This document shows positions 26,403-34,935 of a DNA stretch of 64,000 nt, in pieces; within the stretch, counting starts at the first letter, position 1; each line of letters starts with the position of its first letter. Under the pieces are notes generated by a model that was not told the origin of the DNA, did no database searches, and saw only the letters and a list, made by a program, of their open reading frames with translations. The stretch is from Kribbella capetownensis. GTDB lineage: Bacteria; Actinomycetota; Actinomycetes; Propionibacteriales; Kribbellaceae. The translations under genes and the position numbers were made by a program. The DNA lies in NCBI RefSeq assembly GCF_004331485.1, contig NZ_SJKD01000014.1:62001-126000 (forward strand), read 5' to 3'.

Positions 26403-28124
26403 ATGAGACAACTTCCTGTCGCCGATCCGGGCGTCCCCGATCACCGCTCGCCGACCCGCTATCTGTTGTGGGTCGCGCGCGGTCAGTCCCGCACGCTCGC
26501 GGGCGGGATGGCGTTCGGCATCCTCTGGATGGGCGCGCAGGCGTTCATCCCGGCGATCCTCGGCCGCGCGATCGACGAGGGCATCGCGGCACGCGACAGC
26601 GAGCGGCTGCTGCAGTGGACCGTGGTGCTGTTCGTGGTCGGCGTGGTGCAGGCGCTGGCCGGCATCATGCGGCACCGGTTCGCGGTGACGAACTGGCTGA
26701 CCGCCGCGTACCGCACGGTCCAGGTGATCACGCGGAAGTCGGCCGACCTCGGCGCGACGCTGCCGAAGCATCTGGCCACCGGTGAGGTGGTCAGCATCGG
26801 TGCCGGCGACCTGTCGTACATCGGCAACCTGATGGAGATCTCGGCCCGCTTCACCGGCTCGATCGTCGCCTTCGTCGTGGTCGCGTCGATCCTGCTCTCG
26901 TCGTCGACGACGCTCGGTCTGGTGGTGCTGATCGGCGTGCCGGTCATGCTGTTCTGCCTCGGCCCGATGCTGCGGCCGCTGCACAAGCGACAATCCGCGC
27001 AACGCGAGGCTGTCGGCGAGCTGAACTCGCTGGGCTCCGACATCGTGGCCGGTCTGCGGGTGCTGCGCGGCATCGGTGGCGAGGACTCCTTCTCGCGCCG
27101 GTATCGCGGCGAGTCGCAGCAGGTCCGGCAAGCCGGTGTGCGGGTGGCGCGGATCCAGTCCGTGCTGGACGCCGCGCAGGTTCTACTGCCGGGCATCTTC
27201 GTGGTGCTCGTGGTCGGACTCGGCGCGCACTTCGCGCTGCGCGGCGACCTCAGTGCGGGCTCGCTGGTCGCCTTCTACGGCTATGCGACGTTCCTCGTGC
27301 TGCCGCTGCGCACCGCGACCGAGTTCGCCAACCAACTCATGCGCGGTCTGGTCGCGGCGGGACGAGTCATCCGAGTGCTGGAGCTGCGGTCCGACATCAC
27401 CGAGCCGAAGACGGCGGTGCGCCTGCCCGAGCACGGTGATCTGGTCGACCCGGTGTCCGGCATCCGCGCCCGCGACGGCCTGCTCACCGCGATCGTGTCC
27501 GCTGAGGCGGACAGCAACGGCGGGCTGGCCGACCGCCTCGGCCGGTACGACGACACGAGCGAGGTGCGGTACGGCGGGGTCACCCTGGCCAGTGCGACGC
27601 GCGAGGACGTGCGTACGCGCATCCTGGTCAGCGACACCGGCTCACAGCTGTTCACCGGCACACTGCGCGAGGAGCTCGACCCGGACAACCGTCGTACCGA
27701 CGAGGAAGTGATGGCAGCGATGCGGACAGCGTCCGCCGAGGACGTCCTGGTCGCGCTGTCCGACGGGCTCGACTCCGAGGTCGAGGAGAAGGGCCGGTCG
27801 TTCTCCGGCGGGCAGCGACAGCGACTGGTGCTGGTGCGTGCACTGCTGGCCGACCCATCCGTCCTCGTGATGGTCGAGCCGACGTCGGCGGTCGACGCGC
27901 ACACCGAGGCGCGGATCGCAGAGCGGTTGCGTGAGCAGCGCGCCGGCCGCAGCACGGTCGTGCTGACCGCGAGCCCCTTGCTGCTGGACCACGTCGACGA
28001 GGTCATCTTCGTCGCCGCCGGCCGAGTGGTTGCTTCCGGCAAGCACCGCGAGCTGCTCGCGACCGAACCGCAGTACCGCAGGACAGTGACCAGGCAGACG
28101 GAAGAGGAGGAGGTGCTCACATGA
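26403..28124 (+). CDS. ABC exporter half-transporter with degenerate ATP site
   Basis: 573 residues: six membrane helices in the first ~320, then a nucleotide-binding domain. The signature FSGGQRQRLVLVRALL (near 466) is canonical. The Walker A is gone: the position reads IVSAEADSNGGLADRL instead of a GxxGxGKST loop (near 361). Walker B has VMVEPTS, with Val in place of the Asp, and the H-loop His is replaced (LTASPLL). This half therefore cannot hydrolyse ATP but can donate its signature motif to the partner. It overlaps the second half-transporter by ATGA (28121-28124). The cargo is unknown. Confidence 0.9.
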   Translation: MRQLPVADPGVPDHRSPTRYLLWVARGQSRTLAGGMAFGILWMGAQAFIPAILGRAIDEGIAARDSERLLQWTVVLFVVGVVQALAGIMRHRFAVTNWLTAAYRTVQVITRKSADLGATLPKHLATGEVVSIGAGDLSYIGNLMEISARFTGSIVAFVVVASILLSSSTTLGLVVLIGVPVMLFCLGPMLRPLHKRQSAQREAVGELNSLGSDIVAGLRVLRGIGGEDSFSRRYRGESQQVRQAGVRVARIQSVLDAAQVLLPGIFVVLVVGLGAHFALRGDLSAGSLVAFYGYATFLVLPLRTATEFANQLMRGLVAAGRVIRVLELRSDITEPKTAVRLPEHGDLVDPVSGIRARDGLLTAIVSAEADSNGGLADRLGRYDDTSEVRYGGVTLASATREDVRTRILVSDTGSQLFTGTLREELDPDNRRTDEEVMAAMRTASAEDVLVALSDGLDSEVEEKGRSFSGGQRQRLVLVRALLADPSVLVMVEPTSAVDAHTEARIAERLREQRAGRSTVVLTASPLLLDHVDEVIFVAAGRVVASGKHRELLATEPQYRRTVTRQTEEEEVLT

Positions 28125-29857
28125 GGCAGATCCTGCCCGTGGCGGGCCCGACCGAGATCCGTCGGCACGCGCGCCGGCTGGCCCGGCGGCATCCGCGCAC
28201 CCTGTCGGTCGCGCTGGTGCTGCACGGGCTGGCGGCGATCACCGGTCTGGCCGCGCCGCGGCTGATCGGCGGCCTGGTCGAGGACGTCCAGAACGGCACG
28301 ACCGTGGCCGAGGTCAACCAGGTGATCCTGGTGATCGCGGTGTTCATCGTGGCGCAGTCGCTGCTGACCCGGTGGGCCCGCTTCAAGTCGTTCGCGCTCG
28401 GCGAACAGGTGCTGGCCGAGCTGCGCGAGGACTTCGTCGACAACGCGCTCGCGTTGCCGATCGGCACGGTCGAGCGAGCCGGCACGGGTGACCTGCTGTC
28501 CCGCACCTCGCGTGACGTCGACACGCTGTCGCGGACCGTGCGCTTCGCCGTACCGGAGACGATCATCGCGTTCGTCACCGTACTGTTCACGGTCGCGGCG
28601 ACTGTGCTGGTCGGCGTCTGGGTGCTGGTGCCGCTGCTGGCGATGACTCCACTGCTCTGGCTCAGCACGAAGTGGTATCTGCGCCGTGCGAAGGACGGAT
28701 ACCTCCGTGAGAACGCGGCGTACGCGCAGATGACCAGCTCCCTGGCCGAGACGGTCGAGGGTGCGCGGACCGTCGAGGCACTGCAGCGGTACGACGAACG
28801 CGTCCGCCGCGGCGATGCCGACATCAGGGGCTCCTACCTGGCCGAGCGGTACACGCTGTTCCTCCGCACCGTGTACTTCCCGGTCGCCGAGGTCAGCTAC
28901 CTCGTGCCGGTCGTCGGGACGCTGCTGTTCGGCGGCTGGCTGCACCTCAACGGCCACGTCTCGCTGGGTGCCGTCACGGCTGCCGTGCTGTACGTCAACC
29001 AGCTGATCGATCCGGTCGACCGGTTGCTCTCCTGGCTGGACGAGTTGCAGTCGGGTGGCGCCGCGTTCGCCCGGTTGCTGGGCATCAGCGACGTACCGGA
29101 CGACCGCACACCGTCGGGCCGGATGCCATCCGGTGACCTGGTCGAGGCACGCGACGTACGGTTCTCGTACGTCGACGGCCGTGACGTGCTGCACGGCGTG
29201 GATCTGACCGTCCAGCCCGGCGAGCGGATCGCCATGGTCGGGCCGTCCGGTGCAGGGAAGTCGACGCTGGGCCGGCTGGTCGCGGGCATCCACCCACCAC
29301 GGACTGGTTCGGTGACAGTCGGCGGCGTCGGGATGACCGAGCTGCCGCTGGACGAGCTGCGCAAGCAGGTCGCGCTGGTCACCCAAGAGCACCACGTCTT
29401 CGTCGGGACATTGCGCGACAACCTGTCGATGGCTCGACCCGACGCGTCGCATGCAGAGTTGCTGGATGCTCTTGCCGCCGTTGACGCACGAGAGTGGGCT
29501 GATGCGTTGCCGGACGGCCTGGATACGCGAGTCGGATCCGGTCAGCTCGCGCTGACGCCGGCGCAAGCGCAGCAACTCGCGCTGGCACGGTTGGTGCTGG
29601 CGGACCCGCACACCCTGGTGCTGGACGAGGCGACCTCGCTGATCGACCCGCGGGCAGCGCGGCACATGGAGCGTTCGCTCGCCGCCGTACTCGAGGGCCG
29701 GACGGTGATCGCGATCGCCCACCGCCTCTACACCGCGCACGACGCCGACCGCGTCGCGGTGGTCGAGGACGGCCGCATCAGCGAGCTCGGCAGCCACGAC
29801 GAACTGGTCGCCCGGCAGGGCTCGTACGCGGCGCTCTGGACCTCCTGGCACGGGTAG
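28121..29857 (+). CDS. ABC exporter half-transporter, catalytic partner
   Basis: 578 residues, six helices followed by a nucleotide-binding domain with intact Walker A (GPSGAGKST near 373), Q-loop, Walker B (LVLDEATS near 500) and H-loop histidine (AIAHRLYT). The signature motif is degenerate (LTPAQAQQLALARL in place of LSGGQ). Together with the preceding half it forms a heterodimer with exactly one functional ATP site: Walker A/B/His from this protein and the signature from the other. Likely an exporter of a drug, lipid or peptide; there is no neighbour gene that names the substrate. Confidence 0.92.
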   Translation: MRQILPVAGPTEIRRHARRLARRHPRTLSVALVLHGLAAITGLAAPRLIGGLVEDVQNGTTVAEVNQVILVIAVFIVAQSLLTRWARFKSFALGEQVLAELREDFVDNALALPIGTVERAGTGDLLSRTSRDVDTLSRTVRFAVPETIIAFVTVLFTVAATVLVGVWVLVPLLAMTPLLWLSTKWYLRRAKDGYLRENAAYAQMTSSLAETVEGARTVEALQRYDERVRRGDADIRGSYLAERYTLFLRTVYFPVAEVSYLVPVVGTLLFGGWLHLNGHVSLGAVTAAVLYVNQLIDPVDRLLSWLDELQSGGAAFARLLGISDVPDDRTPSGRMPSGDLVEARDVRFSYVDGRDVLHGVDLTVQPGERIAMVGPSGAGKSTLGRLVAGIHPPRTGSVTVGGVGMTELPLDELRKQVALVTQEHHVFVGTLRDNLSMARPDASHAELLDALAAVDAREWADALPDGLDTRVGSGQLALTPAQAQQLALARLVLADPHTLVLDEATSLIDPRAARHMERSLAAVLEGRTVIAIAHRLYTAHDADRVAVVEDGRISELGSHDELVARQGSYAALWTSWHG

Positions 29858-29873
29858 TAGTTGCCGACAGCAA

Positions 29874-29911
29874 AGACCCCGTACCGGTCACCTCTGACCG
29901 GCACGGGGTCT
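29874..29911. terminator. Strong bidirectional terminator hairpin
   Basis: Arms AGACCCCGTACCGGTCA and TGACCGGCACGGGGTCT pair over 17 positions with one mismatch around CCTC. It lies between the convergent ends of the ABC exporter and the Erm-like gene and is followed by CCCTTTCT on the + strand. Confidence 0.88.
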
Positions 29912-29918
29912 GCCCTTT

Positions 29919-30461
29919 CTACCGTTTGCGCAGCAGCAGTACTGCGGAGTCGACATGCGGAGGTGGGGTGAAGGCCTTGCGGGGAAGGCGTAAGCCGATC
30001 GACAGGTCGTAGTGCCGGAACCACCGGTTCGCCCCCGGCGCGTCGCCGCGGATCCACCGGTTCGCCACCTGCCGCTGCAGCACGAGATCGGCCGACACGA
30101 GGCGTGAACCTGGCGCCAGCAATCGCTTCAGCAAGGCGGTGGAGACGTTGTACGGCGGGCTCGACACCACCCGGAACGGCCGGGACGGCAACCGCAGATC
30201 AGCGGCATCGGTCCGGACCACCGTCACCGGTGCGTCCGCGAACCTCCGCCGCAAGCGGTCGGCCCGACCAGGGTGGAGTTCGACAGCGACCACCCGGGCT
30301 CCGGCCCGGACCAGCGGCGCGGTCAGCGCACCGAGTCCGGCTCCGACGTCGAGGACGAGTTCGCCGGGCTCGACCCCGGCGGCGTCAACGACCCGTTGGG
30401 CCCAACGACTATCGAGCGGATGCCATCCCCAGGCACCCCTCGCCTGCCCGGAGCCGGGCAC
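29919..30461 (-). CDS. Short Erm-like rRNA adenine-N6 methyltransferase
   Basis: 180 residues. Motif I is LVLDVGAGLGALTAPL; motif IV is SSPPYNVSTALLKRLL, where the usual first Asn of N-x-P-Y is Ser; and the C-terminal FTPPPHVDSAVLLL is typical of the KsgA/Erm family. There is no C-terminal RNA-binding helical domain, so it is much shorter than KsgA (~270) or common Erm proteins (~250) and similar in length to the intrinsic Erm(37) of M. tuberculosis. This suggests a chromosomal 23S rRNA methyltransferase that could affect macrolide sensitivity. GTG start. Confidence 0.85.
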   Translation of the reverse strand: MPGSGQARGAWGWHPLDSRWAQRVVDAAGVEPGELVLDVGAGLGALTAPLVRAGARVVAVELHPGRADRLRRRFADAPVTVVRTDAADLRLPSRPFRVVSSPPYNVSTALLKRLLAPGSRLVSADLVLQRQVANRWIRGDAPGANRWFRHYDLSIGLRLPRKAFTPPPHVDSAVLLLRKR

Positions 30462-30537
30462 GACGGACCATCACAAAGTACGTAATCATGCGGCCGACGA
30501 TAGACCGTCGCACTGCAAGCCCTCAAAGCATTTTCTC

Positions 30538-31239
30538 ACCGCGCGACCGGGCCCGGCACGCAGTGCAGGAACTCGCCCAGCCAGTCGATCTGGTCGTGCT
30601 TCGGGTTCACCAACGGCTGGCCGGGGACGAAGTTGCTCTCGTCGTCGGTCGAGCCGGAGCCGTCATACTTCGCGACCAGCGGGTACGGGAACACAGGCCG
30701 CGTCAGCAGGATCCGACTGGTGTTGTCATGTCGGGCCGGACGTTCGCCTGCGCGATCCAGGCCAGATACGTCCCGTCCAACGGACCCATCGCGCGCGCCG
30801 GCGCCGAGGCGATGGTGCCGTCGAAGTCGTGCGGGTAGCGCTGCGCGAGCGCCGGTGAGAGCACATGCGGCGCGCGGTAGAGCAGATCGTCACGCGCGTG
30901 CCGGTTGTGCCTCGCCCACTCGGTGTCGAGGAAGGGGAACTGGCCCTGGCCGACGTGGCCGTTGTCCGTCCCGGCGATCGCGACGTCACCCGGCGCGTTC
31001 GCACCACCGTCCGGGAACGGGAGGTCCGGGATGACGCCGCAGTACCCACCGCAGCCGATCTGGAGGTAGCGACCGGAGTACGTCGTGGTCGGGAGCTTGA
31101 GCTGGAACTGGATCGCCGGCTCGATCACGCCGCGGACGTCGCAGTACTCAGGGGCGGTGGCAGTCGCGGGTACGACAGAAGCCTGAGTGACCGTCGTACC
31201 CGCGGACGCCTCCCTGCCACCCAGGCGCGGTGGCCGTTG
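30538..31239 (-). pseudogene. Decayed tannase/feruloyl esterase family gene
   Basis: On the - strand, pieces of one family are readable in different frames. First comes VVPATATAPEYCDVRGVI with FQLKLPTTTYSGRYLQIGCG, then GCGGYCG and NGHVGQGQFPF, then QRYPHDFDGTIASAPARA, all in the frame ending at 30703. After a frameshift near 30720 the C-terminal part continues as RPVFPYPLVAKYDGSGSTD and ends with LGEFLHCVPGP near 30538. The catalytic serine motif (C-S-T-G-G-R) that should precede RYPHDFDG is deleted. Only about 230 of the usual ~500 residues remain. It is an inactive relic of a secreted esterase. Confidence 0.85.
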
Positions 31240-31305
31240 GCGCTCACTCTTCCAGCGCCTCCGGAGCAGGCAAGCCTTTCGACAGAGATGGAAAATATCG
31301 TTGTC

Positions 31306-32487
31306 TTACAGGGATTTCGGGGTCGCGCCGAGTGATCGGACCGTCACCGACGTACGGCGCTCGGCCAGCTCGAGGCGCTCCCGGCGAGCTGCCGTGACAC
31401 CGTCCTTGGCGAGCTCACGGCGTACGTCGAGAACGCGGACGGGCAGCGCATCAGTCATCAGCAACGGCGTGTACTCGGCCTGGTCGGTCTTCCACCGGTC
31501 GCCGTCGCGGGTGAAGGTGAAGCGGACCAGGAGGCCTTCGGCCTTGGCGCTGTTGGGCTCGCGATGCGCGGCGACCAGGTTGCCGAGGCCGTATGCGACC
31601 CACTTGCCGTTGCGCTGCTCCATCGGCTGCACCACGTGAGCGTGATGACCGATCAGCAGGTCGATGTTGCTGTCAGCAAGCAGTTCGGGTGCGACCTCGC
31701 GCTGCTGGTCGTTGAGCTTCGGCGAGTACTCCGTGCCCCAGTGGCAGCTGACCACGACGATCTCGGCACCGCGGTCGCGGGCGTCCTGCGCTCGCAGCTT
31801 GATCGTGGGAACGCTGATCTTACCGGCGCGCCAGGTTTCGCCGTTCGGGTACGGCAGGCCGTTGAAGCCGAACGTGAAGCTCAGGAACGCGATCTTCACC
31901 CCATGTACGTCGACAATCGTGGGGGTCTCTGCCTCGACGCGGGTGCGGGCTGTGCCTGTGTGCTTGAGGCCGGCCTGTTCGAGGGTCTTCAGGGTGCGAT
32001 CCACACCGGCGGCGCCGCCGTCGAAGCTGTGATTGCTCGCCGTGGTGCAGACGTCGTACCCGGTCTGCTTGAGGGCGGCGGCCATCTGCGGCGGACCCTG
32101 GAAGAGCGGGTAGCCGTGGTACGGGCCGCCGAGCGGCGCTAGTGGCGTCTCGAGGTGCGCGACGGCGATATCGGCCTGTTGGACGAGCGGCTTGACACTG
32201 CCCATCAGCGGGGCGAAGTCCCAGGCACCATCTCGGCCGTCGCGGCGGGCTGTTGTCCAGAGGCGTTCGTGCAGGAGTACGTCGCCTGTGGCGACCAGGG
32301 TGATCCGGTCGGGTCCGTCTGTCGGCTTCGGCTTCTGTGGGGGCGCTTCGACTGGGTCGTTGCCAGGTTGGTCGTTGCCAGTGCCTTGGCCTGTGTCCGC
32401 TGCGGTGTCGGCGATGCAGCCCGCCGTTGCCACCGCTCCGGCTCCGGCCAGCATCGCGCCGAGCACCGTCCGCCGTCGTACCGCCAT
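31306..32487 (-). CDS. CapA-family metallophosphatase-like lipoprotein
   Basis: 393 residues. Twin-arginine lipoprotein signal: RRRTVLGAMLAGAG then a Cys in TAGC. The CapA (poly-gamma-glutamate synthesis/metallophosphoesterase-like) domain begins with LVATGDVLLHERLW and continues with IAVAHLETPL, TTASNHSFDGGAAGVDRTL, IVVVSCHWGTEY and LLIGHHAHVVQPME, whose His, Asp and Asn residues bind metals in this fold. It acts outside the membrane; the substrate is unknown as no other capsule genes are near. The start at MAVRRRT was chosen for the signal peptide. Confidence 0.9.
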   Translation of the reverse strand: MAVRRRTVLGAMLAGAGAVATAGCIADTAADTGQGTGNDQPGNDPVEAPPQKPKPTDGPDRITLVATGDVLLHERLWTTARRDGRDGAWDFAPLMGSVKPLVQQADIAVAHLETPLAPLGGPYHGYPLFQGPPQMAAALKQTGYDVCTTASNHSFDGGAAGVDRTLKTLEQAGLKHTGTARTRVEAETPTIVDVHGVKIAFLSFTFGFNGLPYPNGETWRAGKISVPTIKLRAQDARDRGAEIVVVSCHWGTEYSPKLNDQQREVAPELLADSNIDLLIGHHAHVVQPMEQRNGKWVAYGLGNLVAAHREPNSAKAEGLLVRFTFTRDGDRWKTDQAEYTPLLMTDALPVRVLDVRRELAKDGVTAARRERLELAERRTSVTVRSLGATPKSL

Positions 32488-32605
32488 CGCAACCCCCAAG
32501 CCCTCAACCCCAGTCGGACAGGAGACGCCCCCATCCCAGGTTTGGTTGCCGCGGTAGCTCGATCGTGTTCTACGCGCCATGTCCGGCGTTTAGTTGCCGG
32601 TGGCT

Positions 32606-32896
32606 CTAGGCGATCAGGTTCTTGCTGTTCGGGCGATCGGCCTCGGCCGCCGGGCTGTCCTGGCAGGCGCCGACGAGGGCGTCGAGGGACAGGTCGAGGG
32701 TGGCCGCGACGGCGGCGACGGTGAAGAGAGCCGGCGTCGGGATCCGGCCGGTCTCGATCTTGCGGAGAGTATCGACGGAGACCCCGCAGGCCGCCGCGAC
32801 GTCGACCATGCTGCGCTCACCTCTGGCTTCGCGGAGCAGGCGGCCGAGCTGCCGGCCGCGTTCGCGATCCCAGCTGGACAGAGGTGGTCGGACCAT
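32606..32896 (-). CDS. XRE-family helix-turn-helix regulator, 96 aa
   Basis: 96 residues: a Cro/CI-type helix-turn-helix (LREARGERSMVDVAAACGVSVDTLRKIETGRI...) with ~20 extra residues at each end. The gene is divergent from the methionine aminopeptidase gene, 54 bases away, with an imperfect palindrome between them. It probably represses itself and its neighbour. The frame is open far upstream through the aminopeptidase gene, but that part is a shadow. The effector is unknown. Confidence 0.88.
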   Translation of the reverse strand: MVRPPLSSWDRERGRQLGRLLREARGERSMVDVAAACGVSVDTLRKIETGRIPTPALFTVAAVAATLDLSLDALVGACQDSPAAEADRPNSKNLIA

Positions 32897-32902
32897 AAGC
32901 GT

Positions 32903-32926
32903 GATAATAGTACCGGTATAACTATC
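32903..32926. promoter_or_regulatory. Imperfect palindrome between XRE regulator and map
   Basis: A 24-base palindrome centred on ACCGGT with GATA/TATC ends, 18 of 24 positions symmetric. It is AT-rich in a GC-rich region. It lies 6 bases from the XRE start and 24 bases from the map start and would cover both promoters. A likely operator for the XRE regulator. Confidence 0.5.
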
Positions 32927-32950
32927 CGGGAAGACGAAGGAACCACCCTC

Positions 32951-33718
32951 ATGGTCGAGCTGAAGACACCGGCAGAGATCGAGCGGATGCGCGAGGCCGG
33001 CCGGGTCGTCGCGAACGCGCTGGCCGCGGTGAAGAAGGAGGCCGCGGTCGGGGTCTCGCTGCGCGAACTCGACGACGTGGCACGCGACGTACTGCGCTCT
33101 GCCGGAGCGGTCTCGCTGTTCGAGGGCTACCAGCCCGGGTTCGCCGGCAGCCCGTTCAGCGCCGTCATCTGTACGTCGGTCAACGACGCGGTGCTGCACG
33201 GACTCCCCAGCGACCTCAAACTCGCCGACGGCGACCTCCTGAACGTCGACTGCGGCGCCTCGATCGAAGGCTGGTGCGCCGACGCCGCCACCAGCTTCTG
33301 CGTCGGCACGCCGCGACCCGAAGACCTCGAACTCATCGCCACCACCGAAGAGGCCCTCGCAGCCGGTATCGCCGCTGCCATCCCCGGCAACCGCCTCGGC
33401 GACGTCGGCGCCGCCATCGGCCGCATCGGCCGCGCCGCCAACCTCGGCACCAACCTCGACTTCGGCGGCCATGGCATCGGCCGCCGCATGCACGAAGACC
33501 CCCACATCCCCAACGGCGGCCGCCCCGGCCGAGGCCTCAAACTCCGCGCCGGCCACGTGTTCGCCATCGAACCCTGGTTCTGGTCCGGCCCCGGCACCAC
33601 CTACGTCATCGACGAAGACGGCTGGACCCTCCGCTCCGCCGACCAGACCCGAGGAGCCCACGCCGAACACACCGTCGCAATCACCGAAAACGGCCCCGAA
33701 ATCCTCACCATCCCGTAG
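32951..33718 (+). CDS. map: Type I methionine aminopeptidase
   Basis: 255 residues, the short type I form. Metal ligands are visible in LLNVDCGASIEGWCADAA (Asp, Asp), GHGIGRRMHEDPHIPN (His), FAIEPWFW (Glu) and AEHTVAI (Glu of the H/E pair region). It removes the initiator methionine from nascent proteins using divalent metal. Its isolated position next to a divergent XRE regulator, away from the secY-adk-map cluster, suggests an accessory second copy under special control. The start has no strong ribosome binding site. Confidence 0.93.
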   Translation: MVELKTPAEIERMREAGRVVANALAAVKKEAAVGVSLRELDDVARDVLRSAGAVSLFEGYQPGFAGSPFSAVICTSVNDAVLHGLPSDLKLADGDLLNVDCGASIEGWCADAATSFCVGTPRPEDLELIATTEEALAAGIAAAIPGNRLGDVGAAIGRIGRAANLGTNLDFGGHGIGRRMHEDPHIPNGGRPGRGLKLRAGHVFAIEPWFWSGPGTTYVIDEDGWTLRSADQTRGAHAEHTVAITENGPEILTIP

Positions 33719-33903
33719 TAGTCCCCACACGCTCCTCGGCGGACCGGCCCTGCACGTTCGCAGCAGGCCGTGGACCGGGTCACGTGTGGTGGTGGACGGG
33801 GTGGCGATGGTGGCACGGTCAGTGCGTGGTTTGTCGAGTGCGGGCGCACTGCAGGCGCACGTTTGGGCGTCGGTCGCCGCGGGGGGTTGTTAGCATCTCG
33901 GGG

Positions 33904-34863
33904 ATGTCTGGCGAACCCACCGATTCGTTGCCGGAGGTTGCCCGGCGGTTGGTGCGGACGACGTACGGGCGACGGGCGACCGAACCAGTGCCGCTCGCGT
34001 CGGGGGCTTGGTCTCAGGCGTTTGCGCTGACTGTCGACGGGGCGGAAGCGGTACTGCGTATCGGTGCCTACGGGACGGACTTCGCGAAGGATGAGCTCGT
34101 CGCGGGGCTTGCCGGGCCTGGCCTGCCGGTTCCGGCTGTGTTGGCGAGAGGCATGGTTGAGGGCTGGCACTACGCGATCTCGGCACGGGCGCACGGCAAC
34201 GGGTTTGACGACCTGCCTGCCGGCGACGTTGTGTCGGCGCTTCCGAGTTTGCTGGCTGCGGTCGACGAAATTGGCAGGCTCGATCTCGCGGGCACCACCG
34301 GTTACGGCAGCTGGACAGTTGATCGGCGGGCGCCGTACAGGTCCTGGGCGGAGGCGCTGCTGGCGATCGGCACCGAGACAGCACGGGTGCCGGGCTGGCG
34401 GGCAGCGTTGGCCGACTCCGAGATCGGGCTGGAGCCGGTCGAGGCCGGACTGAGCGCGATCGCCACGCTTGCGCCGTACCTGCCTGCCGAGCGTCGGATG
34501 ATTCACGGCGACCTGCTCAGCCGCAACGTGCTCGTTGCCGACGGCAACGTGAGCGCCGTGCTGGACTGGGGCAACGCGATGTACGGCGACAGTCTGTACG
34601 ACGCCGCCTGGCTCATCTACTGGTGGCCGTGGTACCCACAGTGGGGCGCCATCGACATCAACGCCGCCCTGCTGGCCCACTGGCGCGCCAACGGATCGCT
34701 CCCGGCCAACCTCCGCGAGCGGTTGCACGCGTACCTCATCCATATCGGTCTCGATGCCATCGCCTACTGCACCTTCCAGCGCCGTTGGGACGAGGTACGG
34801 ACGAACGCCGAGACCGTGGTCGCGCTGACGAAGAGAGCGCCGGGCGAGATCGGGCTCGACTAG
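33904..34863 (+). CDS. Aminoglycoside phosphotransferase (APH) family protein
   Basis: 319 residues of the APH/choline kinase fold: SGAWSQAFALTV in the glycine-rich region, the ATP-site VLRIG, the catalytic motif MIHGDLLSRNVLV (Brenner motif, Asp and Asn) near residue 200 and VLDWGNAMYGDSLYDAAW for the metal-binding Asp. Related proteins phosphorylate hygromycin, macrolides or metabolites; no substrate can be assigned. It stands alone between map and the radical SAM gene. Confidence 0.87.
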   Translation: MSGEPTDSLPEVARRLVRTTYGRRATEPVPLASGAWSQAFALTVDGAEAVLRIGAYGTDFAKDELVAGLAGPGLPVPAVLARGMVEGWHYAISARAHGNGFDDLPAGDVVSALPSLLAAVDEIGRLDLAGTTGYGSWTVDRRAPYRSWAEALLAIGTETARVPGWRAALADSEIGLEPVEAGLSAIATLAPYLPAERRMIHGDLLSRNVLVADGNVSAVLDWGNAMYGDSLYDAAWLIYWWPWYPQWGAIDINAALLAHWRANGSLPANLRERLHAYLIHIGLDAIAYCTFQRRWDEVRTNAETVVALTKRAPGEIGLD

Positions 34864-34910
34864 CGCTTCCCGACGGGTTTGGCGATGCCGGGTCTGGGTT
34901 GGACTTCGTG

Positions 34911-34926
34911 GCGAACATGTGTTCGA
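34911..34926. promoter_or_regulatory. LexA SOS box upstream of radical SAM gene
   Basis: GCGAACATGTGTTCGA contains CGAAC, four bases, GTTCG, an exact match to the mycobacterial/actinobacterial LexA operator pattern. It ends 9 bases before the ATG at 34936. LexA repression with induction by DNA damage is expected. Confidence 0.85.
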
Positions 34927-34935
34927 CTGTAGTGC

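Noticed and set aside
27281..29851. 856-codon - strand open frame opposite the ABC exporter genes
   Set aside because: Runs antisense through both exporter genes; composition is Arg/Gln/His-rich and no domain is visible.
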